Shown: one piece after another, positions 1 to 10,969 of the stretch
Layout of the letters: the number at the start of each line of letters is the position of its first letter
Numbering within the stretch: position 1 is the stretch's first letter
Source of the DNA: Adiantum capillus-veneris
Lineage: Eukaryota; Streptophyta; Polypodiopsida; Polypodiales; Pteridaceae
Reading direction: 5' to 3'
Assembly: GCA_014529385.2 (NCBI GenBank)
Contig: CM043951.1
Coordinates: forward strand, 109,034,469-109,098,468
Length of the DNA: 64,000 nt
Notes under the pieces: generated by a model
Seen by the model: the letters and a program-made list of their open reading frames with translations, nothing else
The model's database searches: none
Told to the model about the DNA's origin: nothing
Translations under genes and position numbers: made by a program

Positions 1-573
1 GCTGGCACTGGCCATTCTTGCCGGGTGCGGATGTTTCTAAATTTAGCCAACCCTCTCTCATCGACACACAAAAATTTCAGCGCTAGCTGCAAGGAGAATT
101 ATCGACAGGAATCTGCAAGTGATTGAGTAAGGCAGTAGGTGAGGTTCACTTTCCTGCACTCAGAGCGATAGGTACCAATTGTTGTTTCGTGATACGAATT
201 GTTGTTTCCTGTTTGTGCTTTTGCAGGCACTCCATCACAGAGAGGGAGCACCAATGCCTCGGCCTATGCTAAGGGATTCTGGAACGGTCTGTAGAGCTTC
301 ATGCTCTAGGAACAGACGAAAACCGAATTGAGAGCTTGTGTCTCGGGAATTCTTCTTAAGGAAGGAACTGACCTTTGAGTCGGAAGATCTAGAACGAAGG
401 GGTGACTCTGATTCTTGTGCTTGTAAAAAGATTCTCCCTAATAACGATTCTCTTTAAGGGAGGGGACCAACTTATCTTTTGGTCCCAAATACTGTGTCGA
501 TCTTCTCTCTCATCTCTTTTGAGTTGAAAGATTATTTATTTTCAGCTTGTTGACTATTCGTGTGCGCTTCCGT
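1..573. repeat. Dispersed repeat R, left part, interrupted by element A
   Basis: No protein is recognisable here. From about 380 to 573 the sequence resembles 42205-42380: both carry a run ending in gtgcttgtaaaaa, then a gggaggga(c) block, then a tgctgtgtcgat-like stretch and the end gcttccgt. The match stops at 573, where the LTR of element A begins, and resumes after 9311. This is therefore the left half of an older repeat into which A inserted. Its class is unknown; an LTR or leader region is possible. Nothing else is supported in 1-380. Confidence 0.5.
570..573. repeat. Target site duplication of element A, left copy (CCGT)
   Basis: CCGT abuts the TG end of the LTR at 574. The matching CCGT follows the CA end at 9312-9315. 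Four bases is short for Gypsy (usually five), but a paralogous uninterrupted sequence gcttccgtttctgtgaca at about 42373-42390 supports it. Confidence 0.65.
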
Positions 574-1774
574 TGTGAGCGGGATGGAAACACACACAAC
601 GCCTCTATAATGACCCGACACACACTCTTGGGATGATACACACACACATTATGGGGCACCACTCGGCTTACACAACCAGCCTGGCCGAGACAGGAAACAC
701 ACAGACGGAGTGAGAAGAGAGAGATTTCCCACTTGCCCACTCAACACTCACACATACACACTCACACGCACACTCTCAATTCAGCTCAAAGGAGGCAAAT
801 TGCTGTTGTTTAGACTCAATGAAGCTCAGCCCAACACCAATGGGGCAAATAGTTTACACAGTATTGAGGAAATACACCAGATACAACCACAAAGTTAAGC
901 AGAGGCTTCACTCACCGGAGAAGATTACACAGAAAAACAGCAGAAAATCTGTGAGGAATTTGGCAAAATGGACAGCGCATTGCATCCGGAACGCCCAAAA
1001 ACCCCACTCTACAATGTCACAGTGCTCAAATCCGACCTCGGATGAGCAGTTTAGGGCCAAAAAATGCTCCAAAAACAACAAAAACACACTTGCGACTGTT
1101 CCTCCTCTCTTCTCCACGTTTTTTCTGGTCTTCTCCCAGTTTTTTCAGTTCCCACACTTAGCTTTATTAGTTGGGCACCCGTGGCCTTTTAGATGACCTC
1201 AAACGGACCCCGAACAGGCCAAAAATTGACCTCGCAGTGCATAGTTGTCACCTTTTTGCATCATCCGCACACCTGGCACTCAGTTTTTCCAAATAATGCA
1301 TCCCGCAACCACGTGAAGTGGCCCCAAAAAGTGGTCCTCATGATGACCTTTCTGCATAAGTATCACAAGAAAACACCCACGTCATGTCCATACTTCTCCG
1401 CGTGCAAGTATTGACCCCGTTCAACCTCCTGACGCCACTCGATGCCATCTGACGCACCTGCTTACCTCATGTCGTCGGCCCGCGAATAGCTTCCTCGAGA
1501 AGTTTTACGCGCTACCAACTCCTCCTTATTGTAGAAACAAACAGAGTGGTACTGGTAATAGTGAAAATCGATGCACTATGTACACCCTGTCCTACCTGTA
1601 CACAGTGGTACTGGTAATAGTGAAAATCGATGCACTATGTACACCCTGTCCTACCTGTACACATGTGGGCCCCACGTAACCACCTGGCTATGGAAAATGG
1701 GCAAACCTTTATTTGATTCACCATGCATGTATATGTTCATATGCGCAATCCCTTGCTCCAAAAAACTCCTGACA
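574..1774 (-). repeat. 3' LTR of element A (1201 bp)
   Basis: This is near-identical to 8169-9311. It begins tgtgagcgggatgg and ends aactcctgaca on the plus strand, so TG...CA in element orientation too. It is longer than the other LTR because of a 59-bp tandem duplication at 1545-1662. Short open frames here are LTR sequence and not genes. Confidence 0.92.
1545..1662. repeat. 59-bp tandem duplication inside one LTR of A
   Basis: Two adjacent identical copies, 1545-1603 and 1604-1662, begin agtggtactggtaatag. The sister LTR has one copy, at about 9141-9200, so the duplication arose after insertion or during the last replication. Confidence 0.9.
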
Positions 1775-1802
1775 TAATTTGCCCATCCCCTAGCCTGCTA
1801 GA

Positions 1803-3716
1803 TCATTCATGATCAGCAGCAGCAAAGAGAGATATGAGACTCGCCGCATCACAGGTCTCCTCATCCCTCACCAACACTTCTTGATCCACAGACAGCTCAT
1901 CTTGCTCCACCATCATCAATCTAGCATGATACAATTTAAGACGCAATCCATTTACCCTTGACTTATGTAGAACACCATCCAGGTTAGCCAGCTGATATGT
2001 GCCATTTGGAAAACACTCCACTACCTTGAAAGGGCCTTCCCACTTAATTTGAAACTTCTTTTGGAAGGTGTTGTCCAGCTTACTGTTGTAGCGCAAAACC
2101 AAGTCATGTTTCTTGATACCCTTACTTTTGACCTTTTCATTTATCTTTGCCAAAGCCTTATCCTGCATATGCCCATAATGCTCCAATGCGCTCATCCTAT
2201 CCAACTGGACCTCTTGTAACTGCAAGAGCCTCTCTTTGAATGCATCACTAGGCGGCCCAAGCAACTTCTCTAACATCTTGACCGCAGGCAACTCTACCTC
2301 CACATGCAATAGTGCTTCCTTTCCATACACCAAATGAAATGGAGTAAACCCTGTACCTGTCTTCATCGAAGTACGGTAAGCCCATAATGCACTAGGCAAT
2401 TCCAAATCCCAATTCTTTCCTTGGTGCTCTGTCACTTTAGAAAGAATTTGTACCAACTCACCATTGAATCTTTCATTTAAGCCATTACACTGCGGGTAAT
2501 AAGGAGTGGTATGCTGATGCCTAATCTTCATCTTTGCACATAAAAAATCTAGCAGTTTAGCTCTAAAGCCAGGCCCCTTATCTGAAAGTAGCTCCAGTGG
2601 CACCCCAAACTTGCAACATATTTCATCATACACAAATTTTGCCACATCCTTTGCAGTGATCTGTTTTACTGCTATAGCCTCTACCCATCTAGAGAGATAG
2701 TCCACTGCCGTCAAAATATAACTTTTGCCCCTGCTTGTGATAGGTAACGAGCCTATTGCATCAATCCCCCACTTTTCAAACACATCAAACGCCATAATGG
2801 TTTTTCGTAGCTCTGGCTTCAACACTCTCTTCCCAAATGCTTGACACCTATTGCAAGACCTACACCAATGGTGAACATCCTTGTGCAAACTAGGCCATAC
2901 ATACCCCTCTTGCAAAATCTTATGCAAGGTGATCTTTAGAGCAAAATGGCCACCACATGCGCCTTCGTGATTCTCTTCCAACACTCTGTAAATCTCCTCC
3001 CGCCAAGGTACACGTCTCAACACAAGATCAGCCCCTTTCATGTATAAGACATCACCAATCAATTTGTACATGTATGCTCTACGCACAAAGCCATACTTCT
3101 TAGACTTCTGAATCTCCTTTGGAATGATTCCTGTTAGCAAAAACTCCTCTTCTTGAGACAAAATTTCCCGGCCATGATAAAGAGGTAAAGTGGTCCTCAA
3201 AACAAATAGCTCCCCAATCATGCCTTGAGCTGCTTCATGTGCCTCTCCATTTAGAGCACGTTCAATGTGTCTGATGATCCATGCTTCGAACTTTTTTAAT
3301 AGGCCTTTAATTCTGAAGCACATTTCCTTCAATGAGGTGTTCTTGCTGTTCCACACACCCAGCACTTGCTTCACCACTAACAAGGCATCACCTTTTATGC
3401 TCAACCTTCGAACCCCATGCTTCAAACAAATGTGTAATCCGGCTTCCAGAGTAGCATATTCAGCCTCATTGTTACTATGAGCATCCAATTTGAACCCTCT
3501 CTTGCATACTAGCTTCCCCTTTGGATCATAAAGTGATATACCCCCTAAAGCTGCATCATGGCTCTTTCTGTATGAACCATCAAAGAACAACACATGTGCA
3601 TTGCTGATCTGTGGCACTTCTTCAACTACCTTTCTCACCACCTCTTCCTTAACAATAAGGGGATTCTCCTTGTAGGTCAACAAATCAGCTAGGGTAGCCC
3701 TTGTACTATCTTCCAC
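1803..3716 (-). pseudogene. Element A pol, C-terminal part: archaeal-type RNase H plus integrase
   Basis: The 637-residue frame starts inside pol after a frameshift near 3715, so its first Met is not a true start. Residues 40-165 look like the extra RNase H of Tat elements: acidic residues D46 (FFDGS), E86 (NNEAEY) and D110 (KGD), with H160 near the fourth position. The integrase zinc finger is H250, H257, C288, C291. The catalytic triad is D319, D379 and E415, with 35 residues between the last two (DD35E). A GPF-type C-terminal module (WEGPFKVVE) follows. It would process the RNA-DNA hybrid and insert cDNA in the nucleus. The integrase part itself is open and looks undamaged; the break lies upstream. 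Confidence 0.85.
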
Positions 3717-4336
3717 AGAAAAGAGAACTCAAACTCTTGCAGCTCAATTACCCATTTCTTTACCACATTTGACATGTTAGTACCATTAATTAACTGTGGC
3801 AAAAAGGCATAACTCGTCAAGAAAACAAAAGTCCGTGGTAGCAAGTAATGACGAAATCGTCGACAAGCAAATATTACACTGGCCATCACTAGCTCTACTT
3901 CCGAGAACTTTCTCTCCGCTACCAACTTCACTCGGCTTGCACAATACACTGGCCTCATATAATGGTTGCCCTTCCCCTTTTGCAATAGCATGTCTCCAAT
4001 GGCATCATCCCCTACTGATGTATTTACATAAAACACTTTCTCCCAATCAGGAGCCTGCATGGCTGACAACCCCCCTAACACCTCTTTCACCTCTTGAAAC
4101 ACTTCTTCACACTTGTCATCCCATTGCAATGGATCATGTTTTGCCACTTGCTGTAATGGATAAAGAAGCTGCGAAGACAATGGAATAAACCGTGCCATGT
4201 ACTTCACTTTGTGTATAAAAGTTGCCAATTGCATCGTACTCGTAGGTGATGGAAGAAGAATAATAGACTTAACCTTATCTGGATCAGCCTCAATGCCATT
4301 TTCTGACACCATATGGCCCAATAAGTTCACCCTTGG
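3689..4336 (-). pseudogene. Element A pol, middle part: RT C-terminus and first RNase H
   Basis: The frame continues the RT frame after an in-frame TAG at 4337-4339. It opens with the conserved RT tail (NLLGHMVSENG, then DPDKVKSI) and then the RT-linked RNase H, which is degenerate: the usual acidic start is replaced by YVNTSVGDDAIGD. The later E (SEVELVMASV) and a histidine-rich RHYLLPRTFVF block remain. It ends at a frameshift near 3715, where the next frame takes over. Loss of active residues in the first RNase H fits the known idea that the second RNase H takes over in Tat elements; for this copy that is inference. Confidence 0.75.
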
Positions 4337-4762
4337 CTATGCTAGATGACATTTCTTTGGATTTAGTTGTCCTCCACATTCATCATATCGAGCCAATACC
4401 ATCTGCAGCTTCTCATGGTGTTCAGCCCTACTGCTATAAACACAGAAGTCATCCATAAAAGCTTTAACACAACTACCAATGAATGGTTCCAACACCCAAT
4501 TTGCTCTCTCTTGATAGAAGGAAGGTCCATTTGACAACCCAAATGGCAATACTGTGTAGCAATAGCAGCCCCATGGCGTAATAAAAGTGGTCTTTGTGCG
4601 GTCTTTAAGAGCAATCTTCAATTGAAAATAGCCTGAAAAACCATCACACACACTGTACCTCTCATAACCTGCCACTGAATCCAAGATCTGATCGATGAAT
4701 GGAAGAGGATATGGGTTCTTCTTAGTGGCTGCGTTTAAGGGTTTAAAATCTACACAAATTCT
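4337..4762 (-). pseudogene. Element A pol: reverse transcriptase core
   Basis: This is the palm of the RT: CDGFSGYFQLKI, TTFITPWGCYCYTVLPFGLSN and AFMDDFCVYS, where FMDD is the catalytic YxDD box with the first residue changed to F. The frame is bounded upstream by a TAG at 4763-4765, which sits where the conserved Trp of the KKDGKWR block belongs, and downstream by a TAG at 4337-4339. Reading continues in frame across both stops, so these look like point nonsense mutations and not indels. Confidence 0.8.
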
Positions 4763-5929
4763 CTACTTCCCATCCTTCTTTGGACTGACTACAATTGGAC
4801 TCACCCATTCTGTGGTCTCCACAGGGACTATGAACCCTGCCTTCAACAACTTGTCCACCTCTTCTCGCAAGGCTTTCATTTGCTCTTGACCCATCCTTCT
4901 TAGCCTTTGTCGCACTGGCTTAGCACCTTCTTTCAGCTCTATATGCATCTCTTCGCCCTTGAACCCTCTGATCTCTTCATATGAAGTAATGAACAAATCA
5001 GGAAAACTAGCCAACATGTGCAAATAAATATCCTTCTCCATAGCTGAGAGGTCTCCACTGATCATTTGTGTCATCAATTCCTGCTTCTTTGACAACTCAA
5101 CCTTGGTTTGCATCAGCCCTTCAATCACTTCATAAGGCCCTTCACTTTCATCTTCAACCTCATTCGCAAATGCAACTAAACCAAACTCCTGGATTTCTTT
5201 GTCCATCAAAAGAAATGCAACATCAGCATCCTCATCACTGCTGGTAGTGCTATCACTGTCCTCATCTGTCACCGTGGAAGAGTCTTCATCACTAGACTCA
5301 TCCTCATCTTCATAAAGCTCCTCTAATCGTTTCCTTGTGTCCATATTATAAAGCTTCTTGGTACCTGTCTTTCCATAGAGGCTAATCGTACCATGTCGCC
5401 AATCTTGAACAGCTCCCACTGCACGTAACCATGGTCTGCCCAGTATAATAGGATATGCTCCCAACCCTGCTAGCATCACATGAAAATCAACCACTGCCTT
5501 TGCATCATATGCCTCCACTTCTAAGCTTTTTACAACACCCAAGCATTTTACTTTTTGATGGTTTGCCAAACTGATCCGAAAACCTGACACCCCAGCCACT
5601 GTGAGACCCATCTTCTCAACACATGAGTGTGTTATGACGCATATTTGGGCTCCGCCATCCACATAACCTTGTCCCAAAATTTTCCTTTTATGCCACACAT
5701 CTACTATTGGACAAATGTCTGGTAGCTCATCCATTGCCAACACCTTTACTGAACCTCTTTCCGGCTCTTTCTCCATTGGGTTAACCATCCTCTTCCACTG
5801 TCGCTTTAGCTTAGGCACCATCTCTATAAGTTGCCCAAAAGTAACATCTGCCTTCCTCCTCGTCAGATCCTCCTTCAAGTCATAGCTTAATTTCCCATCC
5901 CCTAGTGGAAAATCTGAAACATGAAACTT
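4763..5929 (-). pseudogene. Element A pol, N-terminal part: protease and start of RT
   Basis: The open frame runs from the gag stop to a TAG at 4763. It contains a retropepsin-like stretch with an unusual active site (DGGAQICVI instead of D-[ST]-G-[AS]), then an acidic Ser/Asp-rich linker, then the RT start (KLLKAGFIVPVE and SPKKDGK). It is in the same frame as gag, separated by a single TGA at 5930-5932 with no other break. The best reading is the N-terminal half of a gag-pol polyprotein. Whether this protease works with DGG is unknown. Confidence 0.75.
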
Positions 5930-7153
5930 TCAACAAGCTCTCCTTTTCCTCTTGGCCTTGACATCCTCGCCTTCATGGCTCTTTCCTTTCTTCTTACTAG
6001 GACCTGGGGCACTTCTTCCTTCCTTATCCTTTGTGGTCCTCTTCCCAATAGGCATCACTAATGTATCCTCTAGCTTTGATGCCTTCTCCAAGGTGACTAC
6101 ACTTAGCACTTTTGTCTTTCCCTTTTCCTCCTGGGTCAGTCCACTGGTTCCTTCATCTCCCTTAATTTCGATGCCATAATCATTTGACCTAGTTAGCACC
6201 TGTCTTGGCAATGGATACATGTCTCCCCCCATCCTTGGTGGCTTATCACATTGCGGGCTGATGTGACCCAACTCTCCACAATTATAACATGTGGGCGTCT
6301 GCCTCCAAAACCTACCATTGCTTTGTCCAACACCATTCCTAGGCCTTTCTTCACCTCCTGACTGATTTGCAAACCTCCCTCGACCTCGATTATTTCCCAC
6401 TTGACCTAGCATGTTTAGGCTGAGATTCTTCATCAAATCTACCACTTGCCTCATGTCTTGCCTTAGCCCATCATCTTGCAACGATGTAGTGACCACTGCT
6501 GGCATAACCTGAGTAGTAACAGGAACCACTGGTTCATGATGAACCCCTGACATGCGACCTTGTAAAGACTCTATAGGCTGAAATTCAGACCTCATGGGCA
6601 AAGACTCCACCCCTAACTGGCTCATTTTCCTCAACTTCCACTCTTTGTTCCTTGATACCTCTAGTGCATCTTCATATGTCCTAGGCTTCTTTAGCTCCAC
6701 TCTCCAACGTATATTCTCCCAAAGACCAGCCAAGAACCTGTCCTTCTTCATCATGTCAGGCGGGGGTACCTGTGGTGCTAAGGCCTTGCACATCCGCTCC
6801 CATGCCAATGAGAACTTACGTATATACGCATCTACTGGCTCACCTTCCTTTTGCACCAAACCTTGTACTTCTTGCCACACTTTGTCAGGAACTTCTATCT
6901 TCACAAACTCCACTTCCAACCCATGCCTTAGATTTTCCCAACTCAATCTTACAGGTGGATCCGCTGCACGCAACTCCTCTTCAAATGTTTTGGACCAGAC
7001 TCGTGCATCACTCTTCAAACAAATTTGGAGAAGATGTAACATCTGCTCAGGGTCATGAATCTGGTTGCTAATGCAGGCAACCTCCATCTTTTCCAAAAAA
7101 TCTTCCACATCTTCATCACTTCTTCCATGAAACTCCGGATAAGAGAAAGCCAT
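5930..7153 (-). CDS. gag: Element A gag (retrotransposon capsid/nucleocapsid)
   Basis: I chose ATG 7153 (gccATGg context) over upstream non-ATG codons that keep the frame open to 7210. This gives about 407 residues. The first 200 residues match the plant retrotransposon gag fold (MAFSYPEFHGRSDEDVEDF, a WENLRHGLEVEF block, and the GEPVDAYIRKF segment). A single zinc knuckle CYNCGELGHISPQC (CX2CX4HX4C) lies in the second half, followed by a Lys/Arg-rich tail. Gag would package element RNA into cytoplasmic particles. It ends in TGA, after which pol continues in the same frame. Confidence 0.85.
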   Translation of the reverse strand: MAFSYPEFHGRSDEDVEDFLEKMEVACISNQIHDPEQMLHLLQICLKSDARVWSKTFEEELRAADPPVRLSWENLRHGLEVEFVKIEVPDKVWQEVQGLVQKEGEPVDAYIRKFSLAWERMCKALAPQVPPPDMMKKDRFLAGLWENIRWRVELKKPRTYEDALEVSRNKEWKLRKMSQLGVESLPMRSEFQPIESLQGRMSGVHHEPVVPVTTQVMPAVVTTSLQDDGLRQDMRQVVDLMKNLSLNMLGQVGNNRGRGRFANQSGGEERPRNGVGQSNGRFWRQTPTCYNCGELGHISPQCDKPPRMGGDMYPLPRQVLTRSNDYGIEIKGDEGTSGLTQEEKGKTKVLSVVTLEKASKLEDTLVMPIGKRTTKDKEGRSAPGPSKKKGKSHEGEDVKAKRKRRAC

Positions 7154-8168
7154 GGCTACCCAAGTTACAATGCTTTGAGAACCCCTTTGAACACACTTGC
7201 AAGAACCCAAAACTTTTGACTACCCAATCCCCAGAAACTTCAATGGAGCTCAACTTTAGATAAGGACAAACACATGTACATCAAATGAGTTTTCATAGTT
7301 GATCATCGGAATTACAACAGGCAAAGGACATTCCAAGATCTCTCGTAATCTTCTTGGCCCGAACATAAAGACTATGCGCTGCTGGAAAAAAATCTTCCTG
7401 GACACATGAACATTTATCTGGATTCTTTGAGTTAAATGAAATGGAGTGAATTGAGGGCCATTTTGATCATCCAGTAAAGCCAACCATGAAGCTCCCAAGA
7501 AGGCACACCTGACTTAACCTCTGATTTTGCCAAAATTTCAGCAGCATAATAGCATAAATGGCTCAAAAGACCAAAAAACCAGCCATCATAACTTGGAAAA
7601 ATTTTGGCAGAGTTTCCCCAAAAATAGAGCAGTAGGAACCCAAAATATAGACTGTATATGTATGCATAAACTGTCAACAATAGAACCCGAGCATCAAGTA
7701 GGACTCACTAGTACATAGCCTATGGCGAGGTCACAAAAAGGGTGCTCCAGCTACCTGTATCACCAAAAGGATCTCTACATTTGAGAATCCCCCAGCTCAA
7801 TAAAAACCTCACACTATCGACCCTCACACGAAGGCTAATGCAAATCACGTATAGTCAAGTCTCAGAAATGACTATCTTCCAGACCAAGTCTCAGAAATGG
7901 CTGGGACTGCCAAATACAACCAAGTATGGCTCCACAAATGCGTACAATGGCAGTTTCCACAAGTAACGTACAATCCAACAGACAATGCGCTCAAATAGGC
8001 GCCAAGTGATGCATACCCACAACAACTGCAAGTGACATCACTGCTAGTACATCACTGTACTCCAACTACCTGTACCTGTAACCTGTAATCCCGAATCTCG
8101 AATCTCGAATCTCGAAGCTTGAAGCAGAAGGTACTCGAAGAAGATCCTCAGTGGGGGCACCAAAAGAA
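7154..8168 (-). other. Leader (5' UTR) of element A
   Basis: About 1 kb lies between the 5' LTR and the gag ATG. It holds the primer site at its upstream end and a short repeat of the unit aatctcg near 8090-8117. Open frames here are short and unconvincing. Confidence 0.6.
8145..8162 (-). promoter_or_regulatory. Primer binding site of element A
   Basis: On the minus strand TGGTGCCCCCACTGAG starts six bases inside the LTR end. TGG at this place is the complement of a tRNA CCA tail. It is not the initiator-Met site used by the other elements in this window. I do not assign the tRNA. Confidence 0.6.
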
Positions 8169-9311
8169 TGTGAGCGGGATGGAAACGCACACAACGCCTC
8201 TATAATGACCCGACACACACTCTTGGGATGATACACACACACACATTATGGGGCACCACTCGACTTACACAACCAGCCTAGCTGAGACAGGAAACACACA
8301 GACGGAGCGAGAAGAGAGAGATTTCCCACTTGCCCACTCAACACTCACACATACACACTCACACACACACTCTCAATTCATCTCAAAGGAGGCAAATTGT
8401 TGTTGTTTAGAATCAATGAAGCTCAGCCCAACACCAATGGGACAAATAGTTTACACAGCATTGAGGAAATACACCAGATACAACCACAAAGTTAAGCAGA
8501 GGCTTCACTCACCAGAGAAGATTACACAGAAAAACAGTAGAAAATATATGAGGAATTTGGCAAAATGGACAGCGCATTGCGTCCGGAATGCCCAAAAACC
8601 CCACCCTACAATGTCACAGTGCTTAAATCCGACCTCGGATGAGCAGTTTAGGGCCAAAAAATGCTCCAAAAACAACAAAAACACACTTGCGGCTGTTCCT
8701 CCTCTCTTCTCCAAGTTTTTTCTGGTCTTCTCCCCATTTTTTCAGTTCCCACACTTAGCTTTATTAGTTGGGCACCCGTGGCCTTTTAGATGACCTCAAA
8801 CGGACCCCGAACAGGCCAAAACTGACCTCGCAGTGCATAGTTGTCACCTTTTTGCATCATCCGCACACCTGGCACTCAGTTTTTTCAAATAATGCATCCC
8901 GCAACCACATGAAGTGCCCCCAAAAAGTGGTCCTCATGATGACCTTTCTGTATAAGTATCACAAGAAAACACCCACGTCATGTCCATACTTCTTCGCGTG
9001 CAAGTATTGACCCCGTTCAACCTCCTGATGCCACTCGATGCCATCTGACGCACCTGCTTACCTCATGTCATCGGCCCGCGGATAGCTTCCTCGAGAATTT
9101 TTACGCGCTACCAACTCCTCCTTATTGTAGAAAAAAAAACAGTGGTACTGGTAATAGTGAAAATCGATGCACTATGTACACCCTGTCCTACCTGTACACA
9201 TGTGGGCCCCACGTAACCACCTGGCTATGGAAAATGGGCAAACCTTTATTTGATGCACCATGCATGTATATGTTCATATGCGCAATCCCTTGCTCCAAAA
9301 AACTCCTGACA
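8169..9311 (-). repeat. 5' LTR of element A (1143 bp)
   Basis: This is the partner of 574-1774, with TG...CA ends and a single copy of the 59-bp unit. On the minus strand it precedes the primer site and would carry the promoter. The inserted copy is followed by CCGT (9312-9315). Confidence 0.92.
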
Positions 9312-9315
9312 CCGT

Positions 9316-9700
9316 TTGTGACAGGCTCCTCATCACTCACGTGCACTGACTTTTGGTTGTGGATTTACCATCCGTACACCTGCTGGGCAGGGCTCTTAAA
9401 CACACATAGGGTTTTTACCCATTGCCACTTGTTTTGGTTACTTTCCTCAATTTATATTGGAGGGTCAAATTTTTTTGGTCTTAGAGCCATACTCGAAATG
9501 CATGGCACCCTCTTTTCATTGTCTCATCACATTGTTGTATCTTGTACAAAGATCGCCATCTAGAGTTATCAAACTTGCCAACCTTTCACTATCTGTCTCC
9601 ACTCTTATCTCTTGTCTCTCTCATGTACCATTGTCTCTTTCCTCTCTCCTTTCGCTTGCACACTCTGACGCCTATGAGCACTCGTCATAAACTCGAGCTA
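9316..9700. other. Continuation of the interrupted repeat and unassigned sequence
   Basis: The first bases (ttgtgacag) continue the repeat broken by element A, judged against 42381-42390. After that I see no gene, LTR or structural RNA. Confidence 0.3.
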
Positions 9701-9779
9701 CTTAAGGGTTTGATCATTGGTACGAACGGTAGGTTGATGTTGAGCTCGAAGACAAGCCGCCAAAGCTAGGCATTGCGCA

Positions 9780-10010
9780 TGCAAAGCTTAGGCGAGTAAA
9801 TATGGCTACTTGAATGTGGGGTTGTATAAGTACGACAATGGGGAGCAGATGCTCTACTAGCAGTCTGAAAAGCTCTACATTGGAGAGTTATCGGAGTAGA
9901 AATTCTTGTATGTTTTCACATATGAAGAAGGTAAAGATACCCAAGTGATCATGCTTGATAAATATGGCGAAAGGTACTCTGCAATAGACTGAACGAGCTG
10001 CAGAGATATA
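9780..10010 (+). pseudogene. Unrecognised coding remnant
   Basis: One frame reads KYGYLNVGLYKYDNGEQ, later EKLYIGELSE and VFTYEEGKDTQVIMLDKYG, broken by three stops. The composition is protein-like and unlike the surrounding DNA, but I do not recognise the family. It may be an old gene fragment or part of a mobile element. Confidence 0.3.
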
Positions 10011-10424
10011 CGTACTTTGAAGGTCCACTCCATTATTATGTCACTGCTAGCAATCACGCCCATACAGAAAACGCGGGTTCGAATCCTATTTTCCATGTTA
10101 GCATTATATTAGGTTTAAGTCGGAGTTGAGGATATCGATGGAAAGGAAGCGGGACCAAACCACAAAAGTATCAAGCCTAGCGTTTGGGCTTCAATTCCCC
10201 TTGTGTGGAGTAATTGACATGGTTTAGACTTACAAGGTAGAGAGCAAGGCACTGTAGGTCTTCTTTCCCTAAATTTTTTTCCCGCATGTTTCCATTCCAG
10301 ATCCCGGCCCAGGGGCCTAAACCTTAGAAGAAGTAGAAGTAGCAGAAGAAGTTTCACCAACACACAAAATTGCGTAAAAGCTCATGACATAGCAGAGCTG
10401 TACGGAATCTCGCATTTTATGTTG

Positions 10425-10760
10425 ACATGATGATGTGGCAATTGTAGGGAAGCTCGGATTTATGGTGACGCGGCAATGTAATTTACGCTCGGTATCGTTT
10501 AAACAAGATGCTGGACCAGTTGCATTTGAAGTTGAAAGATTTTCATGTAATTGCTTTTTATGGCCAAGGGGCTTTATATATGAGCCAAGGTCTCATTCTA
10601 TGGTATGCTTCAGTACGAAGGTGCAGATGGTGGAGTACCGGCATTGTACTGAGTTCAAGTAATATAAAGAAATATAGAAAGGGGCGCCAAAGTTTGGGGC
10701 CAATACTCTCTGGGTTGGAACTTCGCCACTCCCCAGGTCGTCTATCTCTCTCTTTCAGTT
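10425..10760 (+). repeat. Degenerate LTR fragment related to the LTR of element B
   Basis: The part 10668-10735 (ataaagaaatatagaaagggg, then tttggggccaatactctc) matches 11792-11850 in the LTR of B and 43950-44010 in a third copy. The upstream part (gatgatgtggcaattg) weakly resembles the LTR start. It has no internal region, so it is a truncated or solo relic. Confidence 0.5.
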
Positions 10761-10819
10761 CAGTTGTTATTTGAAGTGCTTAAAGTTGTTCAGTCTGTTC
10801 TTTTCCATTGGCACGTGGT

Positions 10820-10929
<110 letters not shown>

Positions 10930-10961
10930 GCAGCACAAGATGGTCGAAATCTTCCGCAAGG

Positions 10962-10969
10962 CTATAAAG
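10962..10969 (+). promoter_or_regulatory. Candidate TATA box in repeat R
   Basis: CTATAAAG, conserved as TTATAAAG at 41742-41749 in the other copy, with the same flanks (gcaag before, aacagc after). Promoter activity is inference. Confidence 0.35.

Larger units (their letters stand above)
574..9311 (-). mobile_element. Element A: Tat-like Ty3/Gypsy LTR retrotransposon, both LTRs present
   Basis: The element reads on the minus strand: 5' LTR 8169-9311, primer site, gag, PR, RT, RNase H, second RNase H, integrase, 3' LTR 574-1774. Both LTRs start TG and end CA. The 4-bp target CCGT is present at 570-573 and again at 9312-9315, and a related repeat at about 42371-42390 looks like the empty site. 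The order RT-RNaseH-RNaseH-IN is known for the plant Tat lineage. The coding region is split by one frameshift and three in-frame stops, so the copy is probably not autonomous. LTR divergence looks like a few percent by eye. Confidence 0.88.

Noticed and set aside
710-1414. Open frames of 60-180 residues in 710-1414 and 8248-9010
   Set aside because: Both copies lie in the LTRs of element A and duplicate each other; no codon-level conservation or motif supports a protein.
5930-5932. Confident call of programmed readthrough in element A
   Set aside because: The context lacks a known readthrough signal and other nonsense codons occur in the same copy. It is reported only as a question.
10030-10096. 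A possible tRNA gene at the B box GGTTCGAATCC
   Set aside because: No A box at the right distance and no cloverleaf. It may be a SINE tail, but there is too little to annotate.
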